Positions 1-11,704 of a stretch of 64,000 bases of DNA are shown in pieces; positions within the stretch are counted from its first letter, which is position 1; each line of letters opens with the position of its first letter. The notes under the pieces are model-generated. The model was not told where the DNA came from. It saw nothing but the letters and a program-made list of their open reading frames with translations, and ran no database searches. Source of the DNA: Nymphalis io (taxonomy: Eukaryota > Arthropoda > Insecta > Lepidoptera > Nymphalidae); contig NC_065894.1 in the NCBI RefSeq assembly GCF_905147045.1, positions 6,795,501 through 6,859,500 on the forward strand, written 5' to 3'. The translations under genes and the position numbers were made by a program.

Positions 1-1588
1 TAGCTTCACCCCAGAGGTGTGTTACGTACGCTAGAAAATCACCTGTGGACCGTTTTGGTCGAAACCCGTACTGACGATCGTTATTTAGACAGTGATCTTC
101 TAGGTAATGGATCAGTTGGTTGTTTAAAATCCGTTCCATCACCTTACAAAGTACTGAGGTGATAGCTATTGGCCGATAATTTGCCGGGTCAGACCGATCC
201 CCTTTTTTGGGAACCACTTGCACATTAGCTCTTCTCCAAGCCTCCGACACACATCCCGAAGAGAGAGAAAGTTGGAACAGGCGCGTTAACGCAGGAGACA
301 GCTCCGCTTTCCGTACATCAAATGATTGCAGCTCCACACGCACATCACGTTGCCTGATTTTGATGTCAGGCATCGTATGGCCAAATGAAGGTATTTTAGG
401 TGGCAGCGCACTACAATCATCGATGACGGAATTATCGGCAAAGAGCTTAGCCAGGAGATCAGCTTGCTCTTGCGGACTGTGAGCTAGCGATCCGTCCGGA
501 TTTCTGAGAAGTGGCAGCGAAGGTTGGCAGAAATTGTTTTGCACAGACTTGGTCAGACGCCAGAAGCTACGGGAGCCCCTAGGATGCGAAACAAGGTCAT
601 GATCAATCTGTACAATTCGCTGTGCATCCGCTCTCGTGTATGCCTTTCTACAGGACTTGGAATTTTTATTGTAGTTTGCTTTCAGTAAGTCAATGTTAGA
701 TGCCCCGCTAATGCAGCCGTTGATCCACTTGCGATATGCCGCCTGCTTAGATGATACAGCATCGGTACATTCACGAGTGAACCAATGGCTACGCGTACCC
801 CTACTGACGAGATCTGAGCTAGGAATGTAGTATTCCATTCCCAACATGATCTCGTCAGCAACAGCAGCGGCACTAGCTGTCGGGTCATTCCCACTGAAGC
901 AACGTTCCTTCCAAGGGACCGACGCATAGTAATCGCGCATACCGTCCCAATCTGCCGACTTATAGTGCCAAACGCGACGTTTGCATACCGCTAGTGGCGG
1001 CAGCTTGGCCTGTGGCACTCTGGTAGATATAAGGCTGTGATCCGAAGAGCCAAGAGGAGCCTGAACCACAACCTGATATTCCACCGGGTAAGAAGTCAGC
1101 AGAAGGTCCAGTAGAGAAGGCACTTGCCCATCAATGTCTGGGATCCTGGTGGGCTGATCAACCAGTTGGGTCAAGTCGTGTGTGAGAGCAAAAGCATGAG
1201 CAGTTCTTCCAGCATGGTCAGTTTTGAGGGATTTCAACCATGATTCGTGGTGAGCATTAAAATCCCCCAAAAACACCAATTCCGCGTTAGGAAACTGCTC
1301 TTGCGCAGCATCCGCCACCCGACTAAGATGGTCAAATAATCGGCTTGTCTCCAAGTCACCATTGCGGGATCTGTAGAGGCACACGTAGACTCGACTCTGA
1401 CGAACCAGGTCCACACGTACCACCAACATGGAGAAGGAGGGGTCCTCCAAGCAGCGCAGTCGGTGACAGCAAACATCCGCCTTGACGAACAAGCATACTC
1501 CGGCTTTCGCTTTGAAGGATTCTTCAAGTGTGTAGCCGGGATAATTAAGGTAGCTGGTATCGACAGGACGTAGTATTTGGCATATTTT
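1..1588 (-). CDS. Endonuclease/reverse transcriptase of a LINE, partial, open frame
   Basis: The frame is open for about 529 codons from just after a TAA at 1591-1589 to the window edge; I checked every line for stops. The APE-type endonuclease, which nicks target DNA, shows GDFN at about residues 108-111 and LGSSDH ending at 184. A linker follows (HPRGSRSFWRL, then DGSLAHSPQEQADLLAKLF). The RT domain starts with VVPKKGDRSDPANYRPIAI near residue 458 and reaches QYGFRPKRSTGD near 508. The catalytic YxDD box lies outside the window. Around residue 427 (bases 305-313) the frame jumps from FDVRKA directly to ELSPALTRLF. Elements of this type normally have a GPDGIP-like stretch here, so about 16 codons appear to be deleted in frame. 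No start codon belongs to the frame because the 5' end is missing. The open frame suggests a young copy, but the deletion probably makes it inactive. Confidence 0.88.
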
Positions 1589-1612
1589 TTATCTCGTATT
1601 GATGGCATCATA
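1..1612 (-). mobile_element. LINE (Jockey/CR1-type), 5'-truncated, runs off left edge
   Basis: This is the endonuclease-to-RT part of a non-LTR retrotransposon on the minus strand. The 5' end is lost near 1590-1612, where element-like coding sequence gives way to AT-rich DNA. The 3' part continues beyond base 1. The body is much richer in G+C than the flanks and a second fragment of the family lies at 35183-35629. Assignment to the Jockey/CR1 group rests on the APE-type endonuclease followed by a LINE RT; the exact family name is not certain. Confidence 0.9.
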
Positions 1613-2910
1613 TTTTAGTTACTGTTTGGTATATTTCGCTAGTAAATGTTCAATATATGTACATACGATATAGTTACAATGAAGTTTTGTTTGTTTGTTT
1701 TATCGGATTCATACAATAATTACTAAACTAATTGATTTGGAACTCACACATAATAATTCTATACTTTTAAGACGAATATAGACTTCTAGTTTGTTAATAC
1801 ATTATTATGTAAATGAAGACGGAGAGAAATTGTCGTGCCCGCTTAAAGCGAGTGCTGTCAAAACCATAGTAGATAAAAAATAAGAGAAGTGTAGATCTCA
1901 ACAATTTTTTACTGGAAAATCTGTGTAAAGTACGTATATAGTTCAATTTTTTTTCTGTAAATAAAAATCTTGGCATCTTCGATTTACAGCATAGTTTTAT
2001 TGATATTACTAGATATTTAAATAAACGCATGAAAGAAGGACGTAGGACGTGCCGTAAGATATATTCGGCAAGTATAGCCAATAGATTATATTAATTAGCT
2101 TGGCTATATAATATGGCTATGGCTTATAATGTGGTGTTATATGTGTGTCTATTATGTTATTTATTTAAATATTATTAGGATAAACCTGATGTTATCTGTG
2201 CGAAAAAGAGAATTATAGCTTATTGTAAAATTAGGTAAAAGAAATCATACAGAAATTGCATTCATAAAAAATATTAATCGCATGTAGTTAAATAAAACCG
2301 ACAGAAGTGAAACTTAAGTATTGGATTTCAATTATCACGTTGGATTTAAATTCGAATCCAAACAAATTTCACTAAAAAATTAATGAAATGGTCAATTTAT
2401 ATATTTCTCGAAAAAAAAAATGTATACCAAGTTTTACTGAATTCGTTAACGCCAATTTGGTTTGAAAATGAAATAATATAACATTGCTCGTTCCATATTA
2501 AAAGCCTTATTACATCATACGAGTAGATAAACAAAATTAATCTCCACAAAAAGTTAGGATATTACAATATGGGTAAAATAAATTTTATAACCAAGTGTCC
2601 AAAGCTCAGTTCGAGTGAGTGACATTTTTGTGTTTTTATAGGACCAGTATAAGCAGTACCTACCTACTGAAGCCATATTTCTTAGTACCTTAAGTTAAAC
2701 CTTTGACCTTTAACTGCCAAATAACTTACCAAATTCAGAAACTCAATCTTTAATCTTAAATTATTTTAATAAAAGCGAATGTTTTTCTACGGAAATTGTG
2801 TAACGTACATCAATATTTTTATTTCGTTAATATTTTTTGCGAAATATCTAAACTTATTCAAATTCATTGGAACGCTATATTTCGTATTTTAGCCTGAACA
2901 TAAAATATTC
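1613..2910. other. AT-rich DNA, no gene seen
   Basis: I see only AT-rich single-copy-looking sequence with homopolymer runs. The minus-strand frame at 1794-2081 has low-complexity composition and no recognisable motif. Confidence 0.6.
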
Positions 2911-3118
2911 GCGTGAACAAGTGGATCTTGACCAAAGATTACAGATTAGAATCCAGCAAGCACCACTGCGTTTCCATGTGCTTAATTGGTGTTTATAATT
3001 CAATTCAATATAAAAAAAATTTGTGAGGAACGTCACATTGCAGAGGTGCTGTGGAACGTGGACTAAGCTTTAAATCTTCGCCCCAAAATAAGATTGCCCA
3101 GAGCTGGATATTTCAGTC
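2911..3118 (+). repeat. Old tRNA-headed SINE, family B (diverged)
   Basis: Blocks occur in the same order as in the better copies at 43045-43344 and 54788-55093: a head remnant, GCAAGCACCACTG, CATGTGCTTAATT, TTTATAATTCA, GTGAGGAA, then a GTGGA..TAAGCT block and finally GCCCAGAGCTGG. Many substitutions and small gaps show age. The short minus-strand frame over its end (3070-3267) is not a gene. Confidence 0.6.
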
Positions 3119-3999
3119 AACGAGCTCGTTGACTTGGATAAAATAAATAATTTCTTCATTAAATTTTTACATAAAGTCTCTGCAGTCTCCCTAGTGAAGT
3201 ATATCAATGCATGTTCTTCTTCAGTAAGATAGCTGCTAGCTGTCATTTTGATATTATTCATATTCATGATGATTCAGATGCACAGAAGGCATCTTTTCAG
3301 TGTGACTAAGTTTTGCAACTTGTGTAAAGAAAAACATGTAAAGAAAATATTGATTAATATATTAAATAAATGTTACGGTTATGCTATATTCTATACTTTT
3401 CATTATTTCCTTAAAGCAGCAGCTTATTATCGAACTTGATGCAATTTTTTTATTTTTAATACTATTGTTGTTTTGTCCTCGTGGATGATAATCGCACATA
3501 ATATCCTCTAAATTTGTCATCAGCGTTTTTTTGGAAGATTAACTTCAAGCTTATCCTCTTAACTTGCTTGAGTTTTATTTGAAAAATAACACGCAATAAT
3601 ACGCAATAGACAATTTTATCGCATATAATATGAGTTTAGTTTGCAAAAGACGCTCTCCAAGACTGCTGGAATTTTACTTTTGTTAAACGGTAACTATACT
3701 GTGTGCTTCGAGAAAAAAATATTTCCTCAAAACACTACATTAATTTAAGTAAAACCAGTCAATAAATACAAGACTATTAGAAATCGTACTTGTCTGAGAT
3801 CACGCGAAGTGAAAACGACGTCAATGCGATATTCTCTGTAAAGTAACGATTTCACTTGAGCGATCAATCTAAACAAGTAACCAAGATACTCTACAGTCAC
3901 TACATTACTCGTGACCACAGTCTATACAGAAGATACCGCGCCATAGTCATTTCGCTTGGTTACTTAAATGTTTCTATCGCTCATTAATTATCGAGAGGA
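3119..3999. other. AT-rich DNA, no gene seen
   Basis: There is no motif or long frame that I can support. The 63-codon frame at 3248-3439 is AT-driven. Confidence 0.55.
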
Positions 4000-4283
4000 A
4001 TGGATCTCTTTATTATTATTCCAGCTACTATGGGACGGCAATCCGACACGACCGGAAAGAGTTCAGGCGCAGCACCAACGGATTTACGTGCTTTCCGAGG
4101 CACGGTGTCCACACATGAGTGTCCACACTTCCAACTTCCAGACTCCGGGCTGGTACTGAGAATTTTCTGACAGAAAAACCTAATAACTTTTTATTGGCCC
4201 GACCTGGGAATTGAAACCAGTTCCTGGTTTTAATTCTCAGGTTCTGCGGCCTTACATCAAGCCACTAGACCCACGAGGCAGAC
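4000..4283 (-). repeat. tRNA-headed SINE, family C
   Basis: Read on the minus strand it begins with GCCTCGTGGGTCTAGTGGC, a tRNA-like head with an A-box-like GGTCTAGTGGC, and a B-box-like GGTTTCAATTCCCAGG. It continues with GGGCCAATAAAAAGTTATT and the body block CCGGTCGTGTCGGATTGCCG. The copy at 36608-36856 shares all of these blocks. RNA polymerase III would initiate at the head, and spread depends on a LINE enzyme in trans. The low-coordinate boundary is approximate. Confidence 0.75.
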
Positions 4284-4304
4284 AAGTTTTTATATAATAC
4301 AATC

Positions 4305-5350
4305 TAATAAGATTAAGAAGAGGTAATGGCGGCACTTCGTTTAATTCAAAAGGAGCTTGATGAACAGAAAAAATTGATACATAAAAATGGCGAAGAAGTA
4401 ATGTAACAACGACACACAACACAGAAAATGTAATAACGAACATAAATAAAATTTTAGGAGAAATATCACAATAATGGAAGAAAAAAATTAAAACCTTAAG
4501 TTAAGGGTAGAAAATCTAGAAAAGATGTACTATCTAGAAAAACAAGCAAAGCAACATAATCTTGTATTTTTTGGGCTTCAAGAAGATGAAAAATCCTATT
4601 CTAATCTAGAAAACATCATGTAAATTTAAATTTACACATAAACTTAATGTACAATTAAATTTAAATAACAATGTACATTTAAACTTAAAGAAATACTTTC
4701 CGATTAAAATAGATTATATAGACGTACAAGCTATCAGAAGAATCGGAAAAAGACTGACAAACCACGACCAGTAGTTGTTATCTTTGCAACTCTTGGCAAA
4801 AATATTAGTATCCTCAAACATAAAGGAATCTTAAAAGACACACCATACTTCGAGAAAGAGGATTACCCACAATAACAACAAAAAAATAAATATGTCAAAC
4901 TCACCTCAAATAATTATACCGAACAGAGACCCCATGTAAAGAAAAAGAATAAAACTCTAGCAAAAGCTAACAAAGCAAAGTTCGTCTAGTTTGTCCGAAA
5001 ACCGGGAATATTAAATTTCCTAATAAGCAAAAACAACACAAACATACAAGACATCATCAAAAACGCATAGGAACGAACACCCCAGCACCTCCCAAAGATT
5101 CACAAAAGCACAGAAGACGAACCAACTACAACACTTTACAACTCAAGGACAAAGAAGAGTAGGCAAACCGAGGAGAAGATGGGCTGATGACTGGCGGAAG
5201 GTAGCAGTTCACAGGGAAAGTTAGAAGAAGCTGGAGGAGGCTTTCACCCGCGGAGTGCCCATACCGCAAATAAATAACAAAAAAAAAGATTTTAAGTTTA
5301 TCATGTATAGTGTTATGAGAATTAAAGGCTTTATTATTATTATTATTATT
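4305..5350 (+). mobile_element. Decayed RTE-like LINE with large internal deletion
   Basis: The left half holds broken ORF1-like coding. Readable pieces are LEKQAKQHNLVFFGLQEDEK (about 4535-4590), VQAIRRIGK (about 4726-4752) and RPVVVIFATLGKNISILKHK (about 4767-4826), separated by stops and shifts. At about 5157-5225 the sequence becomes VGKPRRRWADDWRKVAVHRE, resembling the C-terminal end of RTE-type ORF2 proteins. The endonuclease and RT are therefore missing between the two. A short 3' region ends in a TTA repeat at about 5327-5350, typical of LINE tails. It is not functional. Confidence 0.65.
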
Positions 5351-6719
5351 CTAATAAGATTTTATGTATACTTATAAGAGAAATACCAATCAGTCTGACT
5401 TATTATGAGATCTGAAATTATACGCCCGATTGATTTAAAATGTATTTATTTAATTTTCCTTACGCGACGTAGAAGCTTATTAAGTAGTAATTTTACGGAA
5501 ATCCTCACCAAAATGAATTCAACATATCATCCATGCGAAGTCGGGAAGGGCAGCTAGTTATTTTATATCAGTAAATTTAAACAATAAGATTGTTTTTTTT
5601 TTAATGAACACATTGATATCTTACCGTATTACATATTCAAAGAGAAAAAAGATATTTTTTCTTTGTTTCGTAATACACATATTTTTATGCTTTTTTCTCA
5701 ACTTATAAAACTTGTGTTTTGAAAATTAGCGCTGACGTAATCATAAACCAATGTTCAATAAAATTTTACTCTCTGAATTTTTATGATATCGAAATTCTAT
5801 TACAAGTTTGTAGGCCAGCCCAAACCTTATTTATAATAATATCAACGTTTGTAGAAATGACATAAGGCCCTAATTATAAATTTTTTTAGCGGGAGATTAA
5901 TTAAACATTCCCTTTACAGTCCCTTTATATACAGTATCTTTCGCTTTCAAATGTCAAAACAATAATGAAATAAAGAGAGAAATTTGTTTTTACAAAACAG
6001 CCGGCAAGCAACATTTATAAATAAAGCCGATAATGTTTTATATTGAGCGTTATAACAGCTAGAGATATTTTCGTTTGTCAACTACATATATAGTTTAGTT
6101 ATTCAGGAGTTCTAATTCCGAGACTTTTCTTTGGTTATTTTTGGGGCAACCTCGAATGTAGTATAAAATTCAGAAAGCCCCCGTAACGCGAAAATATATC
6201 GAAGGGACAATGACCTCACGGGCTTATTCGACAAACGTGTATAGTTTACTCGATAAACTTTATATACTTGTGCATATATTTGTTGAAATAAGTTAACATT
6301 TGTCTTTTTGTATCGCACCATTATATCATTAATTGGGTAATTGTCGTTTATTAATGTCATTTATTATTACTTTTCCGAAAATATTTCTGATCGAATTAAA
6401 CAAATATACAAGTTTGTCTATTATATTGAATATATTTCATACTTATAATAATATTAACCGTTACGTACAAAGATAATTATAACTTCTATAAATTATAATT
6501 ACTCTAAAATTATGATTTGACACATTTAAAAGCTTAAAACGGCTAAATAGAAATTGACGTGGACGTAAAAATATAGGGATTTTCCAATTAACCAATCTGC
6601 TGTCGCTTTACGATTCGATGAGACCAAATATTTCCAAGCTCCATTGCTCAATTCAACTGGAAACCAACTGTTTTTTATTGTACAACGATTTATTTTATCG
6701 AAATATTCCGCTTACAGTT
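5351..6719. other. AT-rich DNA with one repeat-end fragment
   Basis: This is mostly featureless AT-rich sequence. At 5534-5562 CATGCGAAGTCGGGAAGGGC followed by AGCTAGT resembles the common 3' end of a lepidopteran interspersed repeat. The minus-strand frame at 6112-6360 shows no recognisable protein. Confidence 0.5.
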
Positions 6720-6720
6720 C

Positions 6721-7036
6721 TTTTTTTTTTTTTTTTTTATAGAAAAGGAAGGCGGACGAGCATATGGGCCACCTGATGGTAAGTGGTCACCAACGCTCTT
6801 AGACATTGGCATTGTAAGAAATGTCAACCATCGCTTACATATCCAATGCGCCACCAACCTTGGGAACTAAGATTTTATGTCCCTTGTGCCTGTAATTACA
6901 CTGGCTCACTCACCCTTCAAACCGGAACACAACAATATCAAGTATTGCTGTTTTGCGGTAGAATATCTGATGAGTGGGTGGTACCTACCCAGACGAGCTT
7001 GCACAAAGCCCTACCACCAGTAGGGTACCACCAGTA
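6721..7036 (-). repeat. SINE-A copy 1 (lepidopteran SINE, Metulj-like), near full length
   Basis: On the minus strand the copy runs from TACTGGTGGT and GGGCTTTGTGCAAGCTCGTC through GGTACCACCCACTCATCAGA to CCACTTACCATCAGGTGG, GCTCGTCCGCCTTCC and a poly(A) end (seen as a T run at 6721-6738). The head carries a small local duplication (TACCACCAGTAGGG then TACCACCAGTA). The same sequence recurs eleven times in the window. The family name is given by resemblance; it could instead be the 3' end of a LINE. Confidence 0.85.
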
Positions 7037-7899
7037 ACGACGCGAAGATTTATATGTAATGCAGACAAATTGTTGTATCCCTGACTTTGTTCGTTTTGAC
7101 ATTGGATATGGAAATCCATTTTTGGATTATACTCTAGTAACCGTTTATTTTTTGGAATATAAAGCGAAACCTATAATATCGACCTGCAATAGCGGTAAAC
7201 GTCTAAATCAAATAATTCATCACTTATTGGATGTATTTCGATTATGTATTTCATTACAATTCATCTAGCGATTTCCACGAGTAAAACACAAATAGACATA
7301 CTTTATTTTTATATGTTTTCTTTTTATTTAAATGAGTAATTATGTTTCTCGTTCATTGAGTAACAATATGTTGAGTACGTATACGGTCGTATAGACCTAA
7401 TTCCGTAACAATTGCTTATACATACATTTTTTTATTTTCAGGTATGTCACAATACACTCCCGTGGTAATTCATTCGGACGTAAGTATTTGCCTATTAAAC
7501 TTCAAAAAAAGGATTTGGCGTACTTTTTTGAACCTGGAGAATGCTTTTACTGGTAGGTTTGCTATCGGCCAACACACTTAGCAACAACCGTGTTGATGAG
7601 TGGTGACGGTATTTGTGGATACGCTTAACACAAAACTTAATTTAACGCAGTATTGTAGAATTTTATCTGTTTCGAAAATAAAAATGGTATATTCAATATA
7701 AAATAGAATAAAAACAAACTAAATATACGCTATCATCAAATTTTGTTACTATAAAAGTTTTGCTAATGTCAACTAAAGTAAAGTATTTTAAATATGAAAA
7801 GTATTTTTTTATAAATGGCTTGTCATCTTAAAACGACCCTCGTTATTTAATTGACATATATAAGTATGTATTGTTAAATCGACGCTACAGCGCTACCTA
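7037..7899. other. AT-rich DNA, no gene seen
   Basis: The frame at 7059-7268 has no recognisable motif. Nothing else is supported. Confidence 0.5.
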
Positions 7900-8350
7900 A
7901 ATGAAACCAGAACGGGCGATAACATCAGTCGAAGTTCACATCGCGGTCAACAACTGTCAAAATGATAGAAGGATGTAACGTTATGTCAACAGAGGCGTCC
8001 AACACAATTTTATCCTCGTTATTGGGATATAAACTTTATTTTCATTGTAGTTAGACCCATTATTGTATACTTTCCGTACTGGCGTGTTAAATGTGAGTGT
8101 CGCTGTAATCGCTACTTAAAACATCGCTTGAACAGCACAATGGGTCAACGAGTAAAATCGAGCCCTAAATAAGGTCCCACCGATTTTATCACACGTCGAG
8201 GCAAATTATCTTTCTAGATGTCGTTGAAATGCTCGTAAAAGACCCGCAACGCTTATATTAGGGTAATATCAGTGATCTCGGTCATGCAAAATGACTTTAG
8301 AGATCCGAGACATCATCTAGAGGGGCTGGAGAGAGAACCAGCCCTAATCA
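7900..8350. promoter_or_regulatory. Candidate conserved noncoding element or enhancer
   Basis: This block is less AT-biased than its surroundings, unique in the window and without an open frame. It holds motif-like words: AACTGTCA (Meis/TGIF-like), CCATTATTG (Sox-like) and GTGATCTCGG...GATCCGAGAC as short complementary words. Motif matches this short are weak evidence; the call rests mainly on complexity and base composition. Confidence 0.25.
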
Positions 8351-9186
8351 CCTTAATGTCAAGATCATATCTCCCTAATTCTTGCTTAAAACAAATTAAA
8401 ACTCAAAGGTGGTAAGGTTTTTTTTTGTATTTATACTTTAAATATATATTATGATATAATTGTTTCCTCGTTAAGTGACTGTGACAGTTCCTTCAATATT
8501 CAATATAAAATATGTCCCAAAAACAGACTTATAAATTTACACCAAACTATTTTTTAACTAGATTTAATCATATCTTTCAAAAAACCCGTTTCAGTTATAA
8601 TTAATAATATCAAAATTTTCGATACCAGTTAGTTCAGTTATATCTATCAAAAACAACATAAAATACGGCCTTTTCATTAAATCCTTTAATTATTTTAAAT
8701 AAAAGATAAAAACATTCAGATAAACGATTTCAAGAAAAAATAAAGACAACTCCATAGAATTCATACAAAGGAGTATATAAATAACTTTGGCGCGTATTTA
8801 TCTCATGAAGATGTCGGTAAACCTTCAGAGTCAAACATAAATATATGTCCGTCACGCGCAAATGATTAAAACAAAAAAAAACAAATGTCTGATAATGACA
8901 AACTATAATACCGTGTTTGCTTCGATCAATAATAAAAACAAAGTGATCGAAGCGTGGTTGGCTTTTATAACATCAAAAGAGTAATTAAAATGTTTGAAAG
9001 ATCATTTGAAATCATTTATATTTGATAAATATCAAAATAAGCAGCTATTAGTTCGTGATATTAATAAATAAAAGTTTCATTAATTTATTGCTCATATTTT
9101 TAGTGAAATCAAATCATTTTTATCAATGTATAAGATTGCGATGGCGCAATAGAATGAGTTTCAACGGGAATAAAATTTTCTCAATA

Positions 9187-9214
9187 ACTCTCAATACTCA
9201 ATAGTATTGAGAGT
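9187..9214. repeat. Perfect inverted repeat, 12-bp arms, 4-base loop
   Basis: ACTCTCAATACT and its exact complement flank CAAT. A T run follows, but that resemblance to a bacterial terminator has no meaning in this genome. Confidence 0.85.
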
Positions 9215-9344
9215 TTTTTTTTACTTATTGTAAAACCTGTATAATTATCCTTAATGTATACAGGTTACGGAGACAAAAACTAGATAATTAATTATATTAA
9301 CACATAATCTAGGGTTGACATTAGGGTTTTTTTGTAGAGGAACC

Positions 9345-9394
9345 ATAACTTTGTTTTTATGATATTGTTCAGAATATCATAAAAACAAAGTTAT
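9345..9394. repeat. Perfect inverted repeat, 22-bp arms, 6-base loop
   Basis: The left arm begins ATAACTTTG and the right arm ends CAAAGTTAT. The loop is GTTCAG. All 22 pairs match, implying a recent origin. Confidence 0.92.
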
Positions 9395-10449
9395 GCATTT
9401 TATTTTAATTCTTTATTCATGTGACATTATGATATCTTTAGTAAATTAAATACTTATGCAGTAAATATTTGTGTAACGCATCGCGTAAATAATACTCTTG
9501 TTTTTGTAAATGGAATCTAGAAAACATCCTTGACCCGATGCCCTACTTCGTCCTTTATTTATAAAACCTTCTCATTAACTATAATAATTACTCGCTTTTC
9601 AGTTACGTTTTTTATTTAATTTGAAGCTTTGATGTGATGATTAGTAAAAATATATTGAAAGGTTATATATTCATTTAAACAATAAAGTAAGTAACGTAAT
9701 TGCCTATTAATGTCTCACTGTTAGGATAATTATTATCATATTGCTTGAGGATGAGGTATTAAGGCGTATTTCACAACATTGCTCTAATGCAGCAAAATAC
9801 ACATGCGGGACATTTTCATATCATTAATTTAACATAATTACATATTTTCCATCAACGCAGAGCATAAGATAAATTGGCTTTGAAATTGCAGTCTTTGATT
9901 AAAATTTTTAACATTAATTTTAAATACTGGATTGGATATACATACTAAGTTATTAATACGTGATAAAAATAAATAATGCGTAATCGGAAACTTAGATACC
10001 GTATCTGACCAGCGTTACCAGCCTTCGGAACGAAAAATAAAGGTATGAGCTTTATTTTCATATTTAATTATTAGAAACCTTTATTGTTTTATAATGTATC
10101 ATTTTTTATGACAACATCATTATGAATTTGTCATTTCTCTCTCTCTCTTTTAAGCCTAATTTTCTTTTTAATAGATATATTTATTCGTTCTATGTACGCC
10201 TCGTACTTTTTTATGTGTTAATCAATCATTGGAAACATTTATTGGCAATGATTTGTTAATATTTGATATTTATTAAATTTATTACTTTTATTACTATTAG
10301 TAACGTTTGTTTCCATAAATATACAAATAAATAAATAATGTGTCACATCACACCTTTAAACTTTAACTATTTAAAAATCTCTATTTAATAAAAAATAATA
10401 TTTATATGTTTGTCCTCTATGTGATCCTAAACTATTTATCCAATTGTTA

Positions 10450-10478
10450 TGTGTGTGTGTGTGTGTGTGTGTGTGTGG
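10450..10478. repeat. (TG)n microsatellite
   Basis: This is an uninterrupted TG dinucleotide run of about 14 units. Confidence 0.95.
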
Positions 10479-11339
10479 AAGTGTCCTGCGTATGCCAGCT
10501 AAAGCTCTGGCCCAACAAAAGATCAGATTTTTTTTGTATGTTTGTCCGTTTTATTTAAAACTTTTTTGTACCCGTGCAAAGTCGGACCTAGTAGTAGTTT
10601 ACAAATTAAATTAATAAATTAATAACTTTCTTTAACTTTTTCTTCAAAACGTCTCGACTTTATGTAATGAAGAAATTATATAAGTGAGAAGCAATAGAAG
10701 ATTTGCTTACTTTTTAAAGGTCTGCGTGGTCGGCTCCGTAGGCGTTTAAGCCATTTACACAATACTATAATATACCTTATTTATACGTTTATAAGGATGA
10801 ATGTCGAATGTAAAAAAATACCATATCAGATTAATAAGAATATCAAATTACAGTTGGATTAGGTGGTGTTTAATTGGTAAATTATTGTAATATTAACTGT
10901 GATTACTTTATGTAAATCACTGTTAAGATTTTCGAATCGTCTATAAGTTTATCTATAAAAATAAGTTACATTTATTACGTTTAATTCAATTTTATTTTAA
11001 TGAACACATTTTTAATTTACGACTTTTTACGACGATTAAATTAAATCAATTTCTCAATAAAATTGTGTATGTAAAAATGTGTGATAAATATGTATAATTA
11101 TTATTTATGATTTCTTGGATAACAAAATATGATTATTATGAAGAATAGAAAACTAAAAATTGTCCTGAATACAAATTTATCAAAAATATAATATGAATAA
11201 TAAAAAGTTCCCACCGGCTATAAAATAACAAACTACGCAGCGTCTTGTAAAACCTTAGACCTAAGAAAATCTTGATAATATAAACTAATATACTACCGCT
11301 TAAATTCCATAACAAAAGATCCTAAAATATTTTATCGCC

Positions 11340-11550
11340 GTCGATCCGTTCCGCGCTACCGCTTTGAAGCGCTACAGAGAGCGCTTTTCGTGGTTACAAG
11401 CGCGCTTCTAGAACATACTTCCCGCGTTTTGTCAGCGCATGCGTCGTTCATGCCTCCCATCCCTTTCTAGCGAATTGCGCGGCAGTCTCTATTGCGCACT
11501 GAAACGCGTAGCCACGCGAGAATCGCGTTCGCCATCAAAACAATTACACG
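11340..11550 (+). promoter_or_regulatory. Candidate GC-rich promoter upstream of a possible first exon
   Basis: This is a CpG-rich block in AT-rich DNA. It contains TTCTAGAA (heat-shock-element-like, 11406-11413), TTCCCGCG (E2F-like, 11419-11426) and AGCGCATGCGTC (NRF-1/Ewg-like, 11434-11445) within 40 bases. I see no TATA box. The motifs favour a broadly expressed promoter reading rightward into the frame at 11551. Composition and motifs are seen; promoter activity is inferred. Confidence 0.35.
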
Positions 11551-11695
11551 ATGATCGCCAATTTGCCACCTTCACGAGCTATGGAACATCTACTCGATGC
11601 GCAACAGCGTGTCTTTGGTAGCCGCCTCATGCCGCAGGGCCCGGCAAACGGTACTACTGTTTGTAATAATTGTATGGAAGCGTATGACGTAGTAG
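11551..11695 (+). CDS. Possible first coding exon of an unrecognised gene
   Basis: An ATG at 11551 opens a frame beginning MIANLPPSRAMEHLLDAQQR, followed by VFGSRLMPQGPANG and TTVCNNCMEAYDVV. The frame is open from 11512 to a TAA at 11702-11704. The sequence TAG|GTAAAG gives a possible splice donor after 11695. The peptide has balanced, protein-like composition with a CxxC pair, and the codons are richer in G+C than the surroundings. I do not recognise the protein. The overlapping frame at 11439-11621 has a less natural composition and I take it as the shadow. No second exon could be placed, so the gene model is incomplete and could be wrong. Confidence 0.33.
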
Positions 11696-11704
11696 GTAAA
11701 GCCT

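Larger units (their letters stand above)
8351..11339. other. AT-rich DNA with hairpins and a microsatellite
   Basis: Apart from the inverted repeats at 9187-9214 and 9345-9394 and the TG repeat near 10450, nothing stands out. A weak repeat-end fragment (ACCCGTGCAAAGTCGGACC) lies at about 10569-10587. Confidence 0.5.

Noticed and set aside
207..482. 91-codon plus-strand frame as a gene
   Set aside because: It is the antisense shadow of the LINE endonuclease/RT frame.
1794..2081. 95-codon minus-strand frame as a gene
   Set aside because: Low-complexity AT-rich composition and no recognisable domain.
6783..7037. 84-codon frame as a gene
   Set aside because: It lies wholly within SINE-A copy 1, and its sense direction is opposite to the element.
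9187..9225. Hairpin followed by T run resembling a rho-independent terminator
   Set aside because: The window is an insect nuclear genome; such terminators do not act there. Kept only as an inverted repeat.
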